Origin: Muribaculaceae bacterium
Lineage (GTDB): Bacteria > Bacteroidota > Bacteroidia > Bacteroidales > Muribaculaceae
Direction of reading: 5' to 3'
NCBI GenBank assembly: GCA_017626045.1
Contig: JAGAJP010000046.1
Span: forward strand, 1 to 64,000
Length of the DNA: 64,000 nucleotides
Shown here: positions 25,107 to 37,898 of the stretch, piece by piece
Numbering within the stretch: the first letter of the stretch is position 1
Layout of the letters: every line of letters starts with the position of its first letter
Program-made: the position numbers and the translations under genes
Notes under the pieces: model-generated
Seen by the model: the letters and a program-made list of their open reading frames with translations, nothing else
The model's database searches: none
Told to the model about the DNA's origin: nothing

Positions 25107-27857
25107 TCAGATGAATTTGCGGATGGTATGAAGGAGGAGTTCGTTGTCGATGGGCTTGGGGACGAAGGCATTGAAGCCGCGCTTACGAATCTTTTCCTTG
25201 TCGTCGGGCTGCGCGTATGCAGTAACCGCAATTACCGGCACGGTCTTAGATAGCATCCTTATCTCGGCGGTGGCCTCATAACCGTTCTTGATCGGAATAC
25301 CGATATCCATCAGCACGAGGTCCGGAGTCTCCTTCGCAAAGAGGCGTATAGCCTCCTCGCCGTCCCATGCGTGCACAAGGTCATATCTGCCGTCGAACAG
25401 CGCCACATAAAGCTCATAATTGCTGGCATTGTCTTCCACCACGAGGAGTTTCTTGCGTTCCTGCTTATATGAGGGCATGGCTTTATCCTGAGCAGACTCC
25501 TTGTCGACAATATTGTCATCGGTGGTTCCGCTCTTCATCTTATTCTTGCGAAGTTTTTCCACTCGCTCGAAATCATCAGACTCCAGATCGCTTCCATCCG
25601 GATGCTTTTCAAGCACATTAGGGATAGTGAACCAGAATGTAGAGCCCTTGCCGCGTCCGGGAGACTCTGCCTTGATTGTGCCTCCGAGCTTCTCAACCAC
25701 CGCCTTGCTTATGGAAAGCCCGAGTCCGGTGCCCTGCACGAAGGAGTTGAGTTTAATAAACCTGTTGAAGAGCGAGCTCATATCCGAAGCGGCGATGCCG
25801 AGACCAGTGTCCTTCACAAAGAACTTAATCATGTTGCCCTCGGGTCTGTAGCCAACAGTTATCGAGCCTCTTTGGGTAAACTTGATGGCATTCGTAATCA
25901 GGTTGTCGAGAATCTGGGTAAGCCTGTAGGAATCGGAAGTCACGAGACACTCCTTCATTCCGAGGTCCACCACAAGTCGCACGTCAGGATGGTCCGTCAT
26001 ATCAAAACCGGAGCAGATGATATTGATAAGTTTATTGACATCCACAGTGTTCATATTAAACACCAGTTTGTCAGACTCTGCCTTTGAAATATCGAGGATA
26101 TCGCCGATCAGTTTGAGCAGCAGCTGGTTGTTGGTCTCGATGATATTGATGAACTTCTTCTTCTTCGCTATATCCTCGGTCTTGCACAGGAGACCTGAGA
26201 AACCGACGATGGCGTTTAGAGGAGTACGGATCTCATGGCTCATGTTGGCGAGGAACACCGACTTCATGTTGTCAGCCTCTACCGCCTTGTTTGCCGCCTC
26301 ACGCAAAGCCTGCTCCACCTTCATCTTGTCGCTGACATCAATCACGAAGATGTCTACCACAAGACGGGAATCAGTGGATTCAGCCTCCGGGCTAAGTATG
26401 AACTCGATATAAGCCTGACCATCGGGAGTCGGGAATATAGAACTCTTGCTGCAGGAGGTAGCGACCATGGAGTCGGCGATTTCCTGCCAGTATTCATCGC
26501 TTTTTGTCGTCTTTATCGACTTGAGGTCATGCACTTCGTTGAGCTCCATGAATGTCTTGTTGCGTCTGCCGTAGCGCACTCCCTTCACCTTGCCCTCGGA
26601 TGAAAGATCCACAATCGCCTGTACATACCCGATGGGCATCGACGACACCAGCTTGTCGTAAGCCCGGCTGATCTGAGCCCTTCTCTTCACCTGAATCACA
26701 TAGACCACGAGGAATATGATCAATAGCAGCAGGACGCCGCCGGCAATATATACATATCTGCCATAATTCTCCCAGAAAGTCTTGGGTTTGTTGAGGAAAA
26801 GCGTGTTTTTGGGGCAACGGAATTCCTCGATACCGAACGACTCCATTCTCTCATAGTCAATAATCGGCATAGACACCGACGGCTCTCGGAAAGGAACATC
26901 CCTCATCTCCTTGCCCGAGATAAGGTCAGACAGGGCTGCAAGCACATCCTTCTCCGTCTCCTCGACTGAATTGAAATAACCGCCGAGAATGCCGTAAGGG
27001 AAATACGAATACCGCAGACCGAACACCGGGCGGTGCGCGCCGTCGATAAGGTAAGAGTCACCGGAACGCATCAGAGGATATCCGTTGGCACCCGGAGATA
27101 CATAATACCAGGTGGAGAGCAGCAACCCGACGTTGAAGTCAAGATTGTTGAGATACGGCTGCATCGACGTCTTGTCACTTGCGACAAGCCATTCATACTT
27201 GATGTCGGGGTATTTCAATTTCAGATACTCGCGGAGCATGTGGCTGAGGTGACGGTTATCATAAAGGGGGTCTGACATGAAGACGAGTTTCTTCATGTCG
27301 GGAAACATCTGAATCATCATGTCCACCGTCTCACGATCCTTATTGGGAGTCCTGACAAACGAGAAATTATATTCCGGCCGCAGGTCCTCAAGAGGCTTCA
27401 GAATAGGGGGAATCACGGTGTCGGACGCATTAAGGTCTGTGAAATAGTAGTCGAGGGGACCATACTTGTTGTTTTTGGCAATCAGAAGCATCGGGATGTC
27501 GCCCCATTCCTTCTTGATTCTCTCCCTGAGAGTGAAGGCGAAATTACCGATCAGCACCACATAATCGGGTTTGTTGTCGCTCAGTTTGCTGAAGACGCCA
27601 TCCTGCAGACGGTTGAAGCACTCTTCATCGTAGATGATAATATTGTTGAGATGAGTGACGCTCGCCGTATTGAAATCCTTACGGTTGGAAATCACCTGTG
27701 AGATCAATGAAATATACTTTCTTGGCCAGGGGGCAGCCTCATTATACGCGCTGATGATTGCGAGCTGCTTTTTCGGGACATCGGCACGCTCCTGAGAGAA
27801 TGCGACAATCGGGAAAAGCAACAGCATAATGCAGACTGCTAAAAATCTTCCTTTCAT
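25107..27857 (-). CDS. Hybrid histidine kinase with periplasmic substrate-binding-like sensor
   Basis: The 916 residues start with a signal peptide (LLLFPIVAFSQ). A periplasmic region of about 330 residues follows, patterned like ABC substrate-binding proteins (LAIISAYNEAAPWPRKYI, DYVVLIGNFAFTLRERIK). One membrane helix at ~370-392 leads to a PAS-like segment, HisKA ([20 protein letters not shown]), HATPase (LDNLITNAIKFTQ, KDTGLGIAAS, GTGLGLSISKAVV) and a C-terminal receiver (KLLVVEDNASNYELY, LVLMDIGIPIKNGYEAT). It lacks the HTCS propeller and DNA-binding domain, so output must go by phosphotransfer. It is last in the operon, 44 bp after its larger paralogue. Confidence 0.9.
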   Translation of the reverse strand: MKGRFLAVCIMLLLFPIVAFSQERADVPKKQLAIISAYNEAAPWPRKYISLISQVISNRKDFNTASVTHLNNIIIYDEECFNRLQDGVFSKLSDNKPDYVVLIGNFAFTLRERIKKEWGDIPMLLIAKNNKYGPLDYYFTDLNASDTVIPPILKPLEDLRPEYNFSFVRTPNKDRETVDMMIQMFPDMKKLVFMSDPLYDNRHLSHMLREYLKLKYPDIKYEWLVASDKTSMQPYLNNLDFNVGLLLSTWYYVSPGANGYPLMRSGDSYLIDGAHRPVFGLRYSYFPYGILGGYFNSVEETEKDVLAALSDLISGKEMRDVPFREPSVSMPIIDYERMESFGIEEFRCPKNTLFLNKPKTFWENYGRYVYIAGGVLLLLIIFLVVYVIQVKRRAQISRAYDKLVSSMPIGYVQAIVDLSSEGKVKGVRYGRRNKTFMELNEVHDLKSIKTTKSDEYWQEIADSMVATSCSKSSIFPTPDGQAYIEFILSPEAESTDSRLVVDIFVIDVSDKMKVEQALREAANKAVEADNMKSVFLANMSHEIRTPLNAIVGFSGLLCKTEDIAKKKKFINIIETNNQLLLKLIGDILDISKAESDKLVFNMNTVDVNKLINIICSGFDMTDHPDVRLVVDLGMKECLVTSDSYRLTQILDNLITNAIKFTQRGSITVGYRPEGNMIKFFVKDTGLGIAASDMSSLFNRFIKLNSFVQGTGLGLSISKAVVEKLGGTIKAESPGRGKGSTFWFTIPNVLEKHPDGSDLESDDFERVEKLRKNKMKSGTTDDNIVDKESAQDKAMPSYKQERKKLLVVEDNASNYELYVALFDGRYDLVHAWDGEEAIRLFAKETPDLVLMDIGIPIKNGYEATAEIRMLSKTVPVIAVTAYAQPDDKEKIRKRGFNAFVPKPIDNELLLHTIRKFI

Positions 27858-27901
27858 ATTTTGAGTTGTCGGTTGTCAGTAATTGAATGATTGTGGCAAC
27901 G

Positions 27902-31960
<4,059 letters not shown>

Positions 31961-31986
31961 TCAGGAATTTAAGTTTCTAAAAGCGA

Positions 31987-33309
31987 CTACATGTTCTCAA
32001 CCCGGGCGATGTCGGAGGTTTTCTTGGGATTCCACTTGTCCTTGTATGAAGTACGGAAGAAGAGTTCCTCGGTATGACCGATGAGCCGGACTATCCGCAT
32101 GAAGTATCCCATATAGAAGGTATAGAGGAGCAGGAACGCCCCGAGATGCCTTTCCTCGCGACTGCGCTCCGAGATGCACTGCATCACCACAAACGCGCAT
32201 ATCGAGAAGGCGGACCGCAGGATGAAGCCTACGATCAGAATTTCCACAAGGCGGTCGGTGTTGGACAGCACGAGCTGGAACATATAGAAGAGCCAGACAT
32301 AGTTGAACGCACAGTCAAACAGTATGTTGTCAAGGTTTGAAATCATGTTTGAGAAAGAGAAGTTGCGGTTGCTCCAGAGGATGTCGCGGTGTTTTCTTAC
32401 GCGGAAGCGAATCAGGGACTTCGACCATCTCTTGCGCTGCTTGAAGAGCGCCGACCACTTTTCAGGCACGTTGGTCATGCAGATGGCGTCTTCGGCAAAC
32501 CATACCTTGTGGCCCGCCTTTCTGATTTTCTGAGTGATGTCGCCGTCAAGTCCCGGACCGATGTCCCACGCCCCCACCTCGCGCAGCGTCTCCGACTCGA
32601 ATGCTCCGAATGCTCCGGAGATGATGTGGTAGATGCCGAGACGGCTCGTCACCATACGTCCTACCTGGATGGAGCGCAGATACTCGAGCGCCTGCATCGA
32701 CGTGCAGAGAGTGCTGTCTGAATTTCGCACCTTAACGCATCCGCCCACCGCCTTGATGCGGCGGTCGATATAGAACGGAAGGAGCACCCGCTCTATGGCG
32801 TTGCGGTCGAGAGAGCTGTCGCAGTCGAGATGCACTATATACTTGCCGGTGGCGTGGGTTACGCCGCAGTTGGCGGCGCTCGCCTTTCCGCCGCGCTCCA
32901 CCATCCTGAAATACTTGTGGATATATCCGCGCTTAAGAAGGTCGCGGCAAATCTGGGGTGTGGTGTCGTCGCTGCCGTCGTCGACAATAATTATCTCGTA
33001 GTTCTGATAGGTCTGCTCGCTGAGGGAGGTCACGAGCTTGTAAATCTGCTGACCCTCGTTCTTGCCCGGGGCAAGGATGGTGACGAGTGGTTTTTCGAGA
33101 TACAGCTGATAGCGCGCCGCCTCGCGCTGCTTACGCCGCTTGTTGAAGGTGGCGCCATGGTATATCGCCACTATGAAGTCGGTGGCGTAGTATCTGGGAA
33201 ACTCAATGAAGAGAAGGAACCAGAACGTTGCAAGCATTCCGGTGCCGAAGAAATTGACCGACAGCACCTGGAGTATGGCGTCTATGAATTCGAAGATGTA
33301 ATACAGCAT
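31987..33309 (-). CDS. Processive GT2 glycosyltransferase (polysaccharide synthase)
   Basis: This 440-residue membrane synthase has an N-terminal helix and then a GT-A domain. Nucleotide-sugar motifs are ILAPGKNEGQQIYKLVTSL, IIIVDDGSDDTT and HLDCDSS. The acceptor/base region is GPGLDGDITQKI, and the processive signature is QRKRW (QxxRW). Three to four C-terminal helices follow (LVEILIVGFILRSAFSICAF). The layout resembles chitin, hyaluronan, PgaC and Alg8 synthases. The sugar cannot be told. Its operon encodes a HlyD adaptor and a TolC-like channel rather than Wzx/Wzy. Confidence 0.9.
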   Translation of the reverse strand: MLYYIFEFIDAILQVLSVNFFGTGMLATFWFLLFIEFPRYYATDFIVAIYHGATFNKRRKQREAARYQLYLEKPLVTILAPGKNEGQQIYKLVTSLSEQTYQNYEIIIVDDGSDDTTPQICRDLLKRGYIHKYFRMVERGGKASAANCGVTHATGKYIVHLDCDSSLDRNAIERVLLPFYIDRRIKAVGGCVKVRNSDSTLCTSMQALEYLRSIQVGRMVTSRLGIYHIISGAFGAFESETLREVGAWDIGPGLDGDITQKIRKAGHKVWFAEDAICMTNVPEKWSALFKQRKRWSKSLIRFRVRKHRDILWSNRNFSFSNMISNLDNILFDCAFNYVWLFYMFQLVLSNTDRLVEILIVGFILRSAFSICAFVVMQCISERSREERHLGAFLLLYTFYMGYFMRIVRLIGHTEELFFRTSYKDKWNPKKTSDIARVENM

Positions 33310-33321
33310 GGCGGTATGGAT

Positions 33322-34743
33322 TTATTGTCTTCTGTCTTCAAGACGTTCAATGAATGTGTCCACATCGTCGCCACGTGAGAATGTATAGTTTCCCACGAGC
33401 TCGAACTGGAAGCCCTTGTGGAGCTTCTTGTAGTCCTCAAACTGCTCGGCGAGCTCATATTCCATCTGCGACTGTGCCGGGGCGATATCGCCGGGGCTCA
33501 CCCTGCGCAGGAAGTAGAAATAGTTGCCCCAGAGTGTGCTCTTATAGTTGAAGAAGCGGCTCATTGCCTGCACGATGGGCGGCACGGCATAGACCGACTC
33601 GAACTCATCGGCGGTCGGGTCGAAGACGTAGAAACGCCCAACTATCACCACGTCTTCCGTATCCTCGTCGGCATCGGCAAACATACGGAGATAGTCGAGA
33701 AAATCGCGCATCGAGGAATAGCCGTAGAAACCTACCTGGCTCACCACGAGCTTATAGTCGGTGGAGGCAAATGCCCTGATACCCTCGGGGGTGAACTCAT
33801 ACTCCTCGATGTCGACCTCCTTCAGCTGGTCGGTGGTGTGGGTCTTACGACACGACGTGCAGTAGACGTTCATGTTGGGATACATGAACGAGTTGCCGCA
33901 CTCCTTGCAGGTGTAGACCGACGACGGCTTGTCGTAGTCGACACCGATGTGTCTCAGGAAGTGCTTGCATTTCGGACACCGCAGCTCGTCGTCCCACTGG
34001 TATGCAGACTCCGGCGACACGTTGGCGCATCGGAAATGGTGTATAACCGCCTCCTCGTGAAGGTTGGAGCTGTCACATTTCGGGCACCGCTCGAGAAACA
34101 GCAGGTGGCTTCTGGAGCACGACGGGCATACATATATCTTATGGATGAATCGTGTCCTCTTTATGTATCCGAGTTTCAGCAGATGATTGTGGAAGAAATG
34201 CCTTTCCTGCATCTGCATATACTCCTGGTTTTCGTTCCAGATGGTGTTGAAATACACCGCCATGTATCCGGAGCTGAGGCCCGGTGTAGGCTCTGAGGAG
34301 AAAGTAAACTGCCTTCTGGATATGGCATATCGGCAGAGACGGAAGATTTCCTCGGCATGGGTCACCACCGGCGTGGTGCCGAGCAGGAAGTTCAGACTCC
34401 GCATATTGTTGTATATCTCCTCGATTCCCTGCGCCATGGCGTGGTCGAGAGGGTGCGTGGCATAACCGTCTACCGTCACTTCCGCCTTGCCGAGCCAACC
34501 CTTAAACCGCTCTGTGACATAACACGGCTTATAGCGGCATTTCTCCGACCATAGGGGTGATGCATATCGGATGGCGAGCATATTGCGGTCCATGATAGGA
34601 GACATGACATTGATGTAGACAGCGTCGAAATCCTCGAACTGAATCTCGGGGGTCAGGTCGACATCTATAAGGTAGTTGATCACCAGAATACGACGCCGAT
34701 TATGGTTTGAGACAATTGTATATCTTTGATCCTGGATGTTCAT
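33322..34743 (-). CDS. TackOD1-type zinc-ribbon protein
   Basis: This 473-residue soluble protein has three parts. An N-terminal region of ~180 residues is rich in Arg and Tyr. The central multi-Cys segment at ~200-300 has five C-x2-C pairs (CPSC, CPKC, CPKC, CKEC, CTSC) and the phrases HHFRCANVSPE and LRHIGVDYDKPSSVYTCKEC. The C-terminal ~150-residue alpha/beta domain contains FASTDYKLVVSQVGFYGYSS. The central part matches the TackOD1 output domain as I know it (Thaumarchaeal output domain 1), a predicted signalling output with zinc ribbons. The gene overlaps the HlyD gene by 1 bp and precedes the synthase by 12 bp, so it probably regulates or assembles the synthase. Confidence 0.75.
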   Translation of the reverse strand: MNIQDQRYTIVSNHNRRRILVINYLIDVDLTPEIQFEDFDAVYINVMSPIMDRNMLAIRYASPLWSEKCRYKPCYVTERFKGWLGKAEVTVDGYATHPLDHAMAQGIEEIYNNMRSLNFLLGTTPVVTHAEEIFRLCRYAISRRQFTFSSEPTPGLSSGYMAVYFNTIWNENQEYMQMQERHFFHNHLLKLGYIKRTRFIHKIYVCPSCSRSHLLFLERCPKCDSSNLHEEAVIHHFRCANVSPESAYQWDDELRCPKCKHFLRHIGVDYDKPSSVYTCKECGNSFMYPNMNVYCTSCRKTHTTDQLKEVDIEEYEFTPEGIRAFASTDYKLVVSQVGFYGYSSMRDFLDYLRMFADADEDTEDVVIVGRFYVFDPTADEFESVYAVPPIVQAMSRFFNYKSTLWGNYFYFLRRVSPGDIAPAQSQMEYELAEQFEDYKKLHKGFQFELVGNYTFSRGDDVDTFIERLEDRRQ

Positions 34744-36359
34744 TACTTTTTATCTTTTTGATGGTCAAGCACCCATGCGTCCCTGAAGTCGGAATGATTC
34801 TTCCTGAGGGTGGATGCAAGTTTTTCAATCTCCTCCTTAGAATCGGAGGAAGCCGCGATGACGAAAAATCTCTCGCCTCGTTTTTCTACAGAGGCATTCT
34901 TCATTCCGGATGCTTTGAGCCTGTCGCGGAGTGAGCTCGCCGAGGCGTCGGAGGAAAGGACTGCGCACACCACTCCATAGCGTCCGGAGACGGCTCCTGC
35001 GGCAACGGGAGCGGTATTTTTCCGGTTTTCCTGCGCTGCTGCAGGCTTTTGGGCTGCAGAAGGCTGTGCCTTTACCGGTTTCTGTTCCGGCTGTGCCTTT
35101 GCCGGTTTCTGTTCCGGCTGAGCTGTGGCAGGTTTGGCAGGATCGGGAGAGGCAACCGAGCGGGCATCGAAGTCGCTTCCGGAGTCGTCATACGACTCGC
35201 CGTCGACCGAGATATTCCCATCATTCTTGAGGATAAGGCCTTTGCCCACCTCATACTGCATCACGCGGTGCACTTCCGGTTCATCCTCCCATGGGAAAAG
35301 GTTTCTTATCTTGACCTTCACGGGAAGTCCGGCGGTGGCGCTCCAGAAGGGTATCACCTGTCCCTCGTCGATTGAAAGGATGGCTATGAGCGCCTTGTTG
35401 GCTCGCGCGAAGTAACTTCTGAGGTTTTCCGGAATGTCTTCCGACCTCACGCCGTTCATCACCACATGTGCTGCGAAGTTCAGGTCGTCGTTGACATATA
35501 CCTTCGCCGGCATGTTGTCCTTAATCCTGTTGGTCAGGTTCACGGGCACATACGCCACCACCTGGAGGTTGTTGTCCTTAAGGTCAAGGTGCTGCATATC
35601 GATGATATCCTCTTTCTCGAAGAAAATCATTCCGATAGGAGCCTGGACATTCGTAATGAAACCGTCCTTGTTTGAAATATTGTATCTTATTTCGTAGGCG
35701 TCGCTCTTGGAATAGGGGTTCTCGTAGATCTGCGATCCACCCTTGCGGGCGCGGTTGGTGCCCCGCGTGCCGTATTCCGTTTCATGCTCGAGCTTAGCCA
35801 TCAGAGCCAGCTGCGCGCGCAGCGAGTTCAGTTCGGCGAGCGCCTCCTTCAGCTCGCGCTCGAGGTCGAGTTTGTGGGAGTTGTCGGAGAGGCCAAACGA
35901 AATGTTGTGCGACTCCACGGCTATCTGTTTCCGCAGTTCGGCGATCTTCACCTCGAGCACTGCGATTCTCTGGCGCAGGTTGCTCGCCTGCAGCTTGAGG
36001 TTCCGGCTTTGTGAGAGCATGGAGGGCTCGTCGTTGGGATTGACCTCGAGGATAAGCCAGTCGAGCACATAGTAGGAATAGAGAGTGTCGCCCACATGGA
36101 CCACATCACCCGGCTTCACATACACGCTGTCGAGATAAATGTCGTATGGCGCGCGCACCTTGTTGATGTCGATGTGTATATATGCGTCATATTCGGTGTA
36201 GAACGACTTGTCGATAGCATACATCACGCCGAGCGTCAGAATCACGAAGATAATGATGCCGGCTATTATCTGCTGTCTGTTTACCTTCTTCTTGCGACGC
36301 CGCAAGACTGCCTCTATATTGTCCTTTTCGTCGAGGGAACGATAAGTGAAGTTTCTCAT
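34743..36359 (-). CDS. HlyD-family membrane fusion protein with C-terminal SPOR domain
   Basis: The 538 residues begin with a cytoplasmic stretch and one membrane helix (IIAGIIIFVILTLGVMYAI). A biotinyl-lipoyl half-motif follows (RAPYDIYLDSVYVKPGDVVH), then a coiled coil at ~120-200 (LRQRIAVLEVKIAELRKQIA), the second lipoyl half (GFITNVQAPIGMIFF) and a beta-barrel domain. An Ala/Pro/Gln/Lys linker at ~410-455 leads to a ~75-residue domain (GRYGVVCAVLSSDASASSLR, FFVIAASSDSKEEIEKLAST) that reads as SPOR. SPOR domains bind denuded peptidoglycan. The protein would bridge the synthase and the TolC-like channel. Confidence 0.85.
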   Translation of the reverse strand: MRNFTYRSLDEKDNIEAVLRRRKKKVNRQQIIAGIIIFVILTLGVMYAIDKSFYTEYDAYIHIDINKVRAPYDIYLDSVYVKPGDVVHVGDTLYSYYVLDWLILEVNPNDEPSMLSQSRNLKLQASNLRQRIAVLEVKIAELRKQIAVESHNISFGLSDNSHKLDLERELKEALAELNSLRAQLALMAKLEHETEYGTRGTNRARKGGSQIYENPYSKSDAYEIRYNISNKDGFITNVQAPIGMIFFEKEDIIDMQHLDLKDNNLQVVAYVPVNLTNRIKDNMPAKVYVNDDLNFAAHVVMNGVRSEDIPENLRSYFARANKALIAILSIDEGQVIPFWSATAGLPVKVKIRNLFPWEDEPEVHRVMQYEVGKGLILKNDGNISVDGESYDDSGSDFDARSVASPDPAKPATAQPEQKPAKAQPEQKPVKAQPSAAQKPAAAQENRKNTAPVAAGAVSGRYGVVCAVLSSDASASSLRDRLKASGMKNASVEKRGERFFVIAASSDSKEEIEKLASTLRKNHSDFRDAWVLDHQKDKK

Positions 36360-37735
36360 TGCGACTGATCTGAAAAGTATTCAACACTACAGAAATCGCC
36401 CACATCCTCTCCGGTTAGGAATTTGGCGAGCGACGCTATCTGCGCGTCGCGCGAATACTGGAACTCCAGCAGCCTTTCAAGGCAGAGGATATAGGCGTTA
36501 TACTCCTTCATACGTGCCAGCCGGTCGTATTCACCGTTGCGGTTGGCGTATGCGTTGGTGCGCATGGAGAGATATTTCTTAAGTTCCACGCTGCGGAGGA
36601 ACTCTCCTTCTATCGAACGGTTAAGACGGTCTACCTCAATGCCGACATACCGCACCTCGTCGGCTATCTGTCTCATCCTTAGGAACTGCTCCGCACCAAT
36701 AGCCTCACTCTGCGCCAGAAACGCCTTTTTCTTCTTTGCGGCCTCGCCCGAGATGGGAAGCTTGAAGTAGATTCCGGCGTCGACATTGCTTGAGTTGTCG
36801 GTGTTGGGCCTCATATAGAATGAATAGCGAATGAAGGGTGAGATATCCACATCGTTCCAGTAACTTTCATTTTTAGCCCGCTGGGCGAGGAGGTCCTTCC
36901 TGCGCTGCGCGATCTTGAAATCCGCCTGATTCATCTCCACATATTTGAGAAAAGCGGCGGTGTCGAGTTTTACGATAAACGCCTCCGGCATCGAAAGGTT
37001 GGAGGAAAATACATCGTTGACGGTAAGCGCGGCGAGTTTTCGCTCCGCCTCGGCAGTCTCGCTGAGGATAAGCATGAGGTTGTCGCTGCTGATGTTCTCG
37101 TTGCCGAGCAGATAAGTATAGGCATCGCTAAGAAGGCGCAGGTTTGCCACTCTATGGTTCAGCAGGGCGCAGAGAGCCGAGTCCTGACGGGCGCGGTAGA
37201 ACTCGCGCTGCCGGGCATACTCCGTGCCTCTTGTCTCCTTGGCATAGGATAGGCGGTCGATGTCTGCCTGAATCTCCACTTCCTTGATTCTGTCTTTTCT
37301 TTTGTAAAGACCGCTTTTGAAGAAGTTCCACCTCAGCTCCGCCTGCACTTTCGCGGCATAACGCGACACGGCGTCATCCTCATCGAGTCCGAACTCATTG
37401 TCGAGACGATAGTATGTCTGGCCCGACACCTGGAGACCTGTCGCCGACTTAATGAAACGCGCCTGCGCATCGACCGAATTCTTCAGTGCCTCGTTGTAGA
37501 GCGAGTCTGCGAGCAGAGTGTCGCCATACTTACGGGAGGCAGCGGCAAAGAAATCGTCCGACGGCACATAGACATCCTCCCCCTTCACTTTGAAAATGAG
37601 GGAGTCGAGAGCCGAGAAACGGCTTTCGAACTGCGCGAGAATAGAATCGGGATCTGCCTTGACCCTGGTCTGAGCCACGGCAGACGCCGCACAAAACGCA
37701 GCGACAACCACTATGACGTATCGTCTCAATGTCAT
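36356..37735 (-). CDS. TolC-like outer-membrane efflux/export protein
   Basis: This 459-residue protein has a signal peptide (VVVAAFCAASAVAQ) and two long helical stretches (~130-240 and ~330-450) separated by beta-prone segments, the usual OEP pattern (LLNHRVANLRLLSDAYTYLL, MNQADFKIAQRRKDLLAQRA). No lipobox is present. It is the first gene of the export/kinase operon, behind a TATCTTTG promoter, and overlaps the HlyD gene by 4 bp. It most likely forms the outer-membrane conduit. Confidence 0.82.
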   Translation of the reverse strand: MTLRRYVIVVVAAFCAASAVAQTRVKADPDSILAQFESRFSALDSLIFKVKGEDVYVPSDDFFAAASRKYGDTLLADSLYNEALKNSVDAQARFIKSATGLQVSGQTYYRLDNEFGLDEDDAVSRYAAKVQAELRWNFFKSGLYKRKDRIKEVEIQADIDRLSYAKETRGTEYARQREFYRARQDSALCALLNHRVANLRLLSDAYTYLLGNENISSDNLMLILSETAEAERKLAALTVNDVFSSNLSMPEAFIVKLDTAAFLKYVEMNQADFKIAQRRKDLLAQRAKNESYWNDVDISPFIRYSFYMRPNTDNSSNVDAGIYFKLPISGEAAKKKKAFLAQSEAIGAEQFLRMRQIADEVRYVGIEVDRLNRSIEGEFLRSVELKKYLSMRTNAYANRNGEYDRLARMKEYNAYILCLERLLEFQYSRDAQIASLAKFLTGEDVGDFCSVEYFSDQSQ

Positions 37736-37776
37736 GTCAGCGCCTAATGTTTAAATATCAAGATGCGAACTTCTCA

Positions 37777-37784
37777 CAAAGATA
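37777..37784 (-). promoter_or_regulatory. -7 element of the six-gene export/kinase operon
   Basis: TATCTTTG on the minus strand lies 42 bp before the TolC-like ATG. It is the only consensus element I found between 37735 and the terminator at 37827. Confidence 0.6.
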
Positions 37785-37826
37785 ATCATTTTTATAGGGA
37801 TATGCAAGAGGTTAAACATTTTTTTG

Positions 37827-37860
37827 TAAAAAAAGGCATCGACCGAAACGGCCGATGCCC
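37827..37860 (-). terminator. Terminator of the 37899-40151 lipoprotein gene
   Basis: GGCATCG and CGATGCC pair around a short GC-extended loop, and seven T residues follow on the minus strand. Confidence 0.85.
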
Positions 37861-37898
37861 GAAGAAATTAAAAATCTAAGGAAACTTCCTAAATCTAC

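Noticed and set aside
25107..27857. Classical HTCS regulator of a polysaccharide utilisation locus
   Set aside because: It has no Reg_prop propeller blades, no Y_Y_Y domain and no AraC-type DNA-binding domain, and the operon has no SusC/SusD pair.
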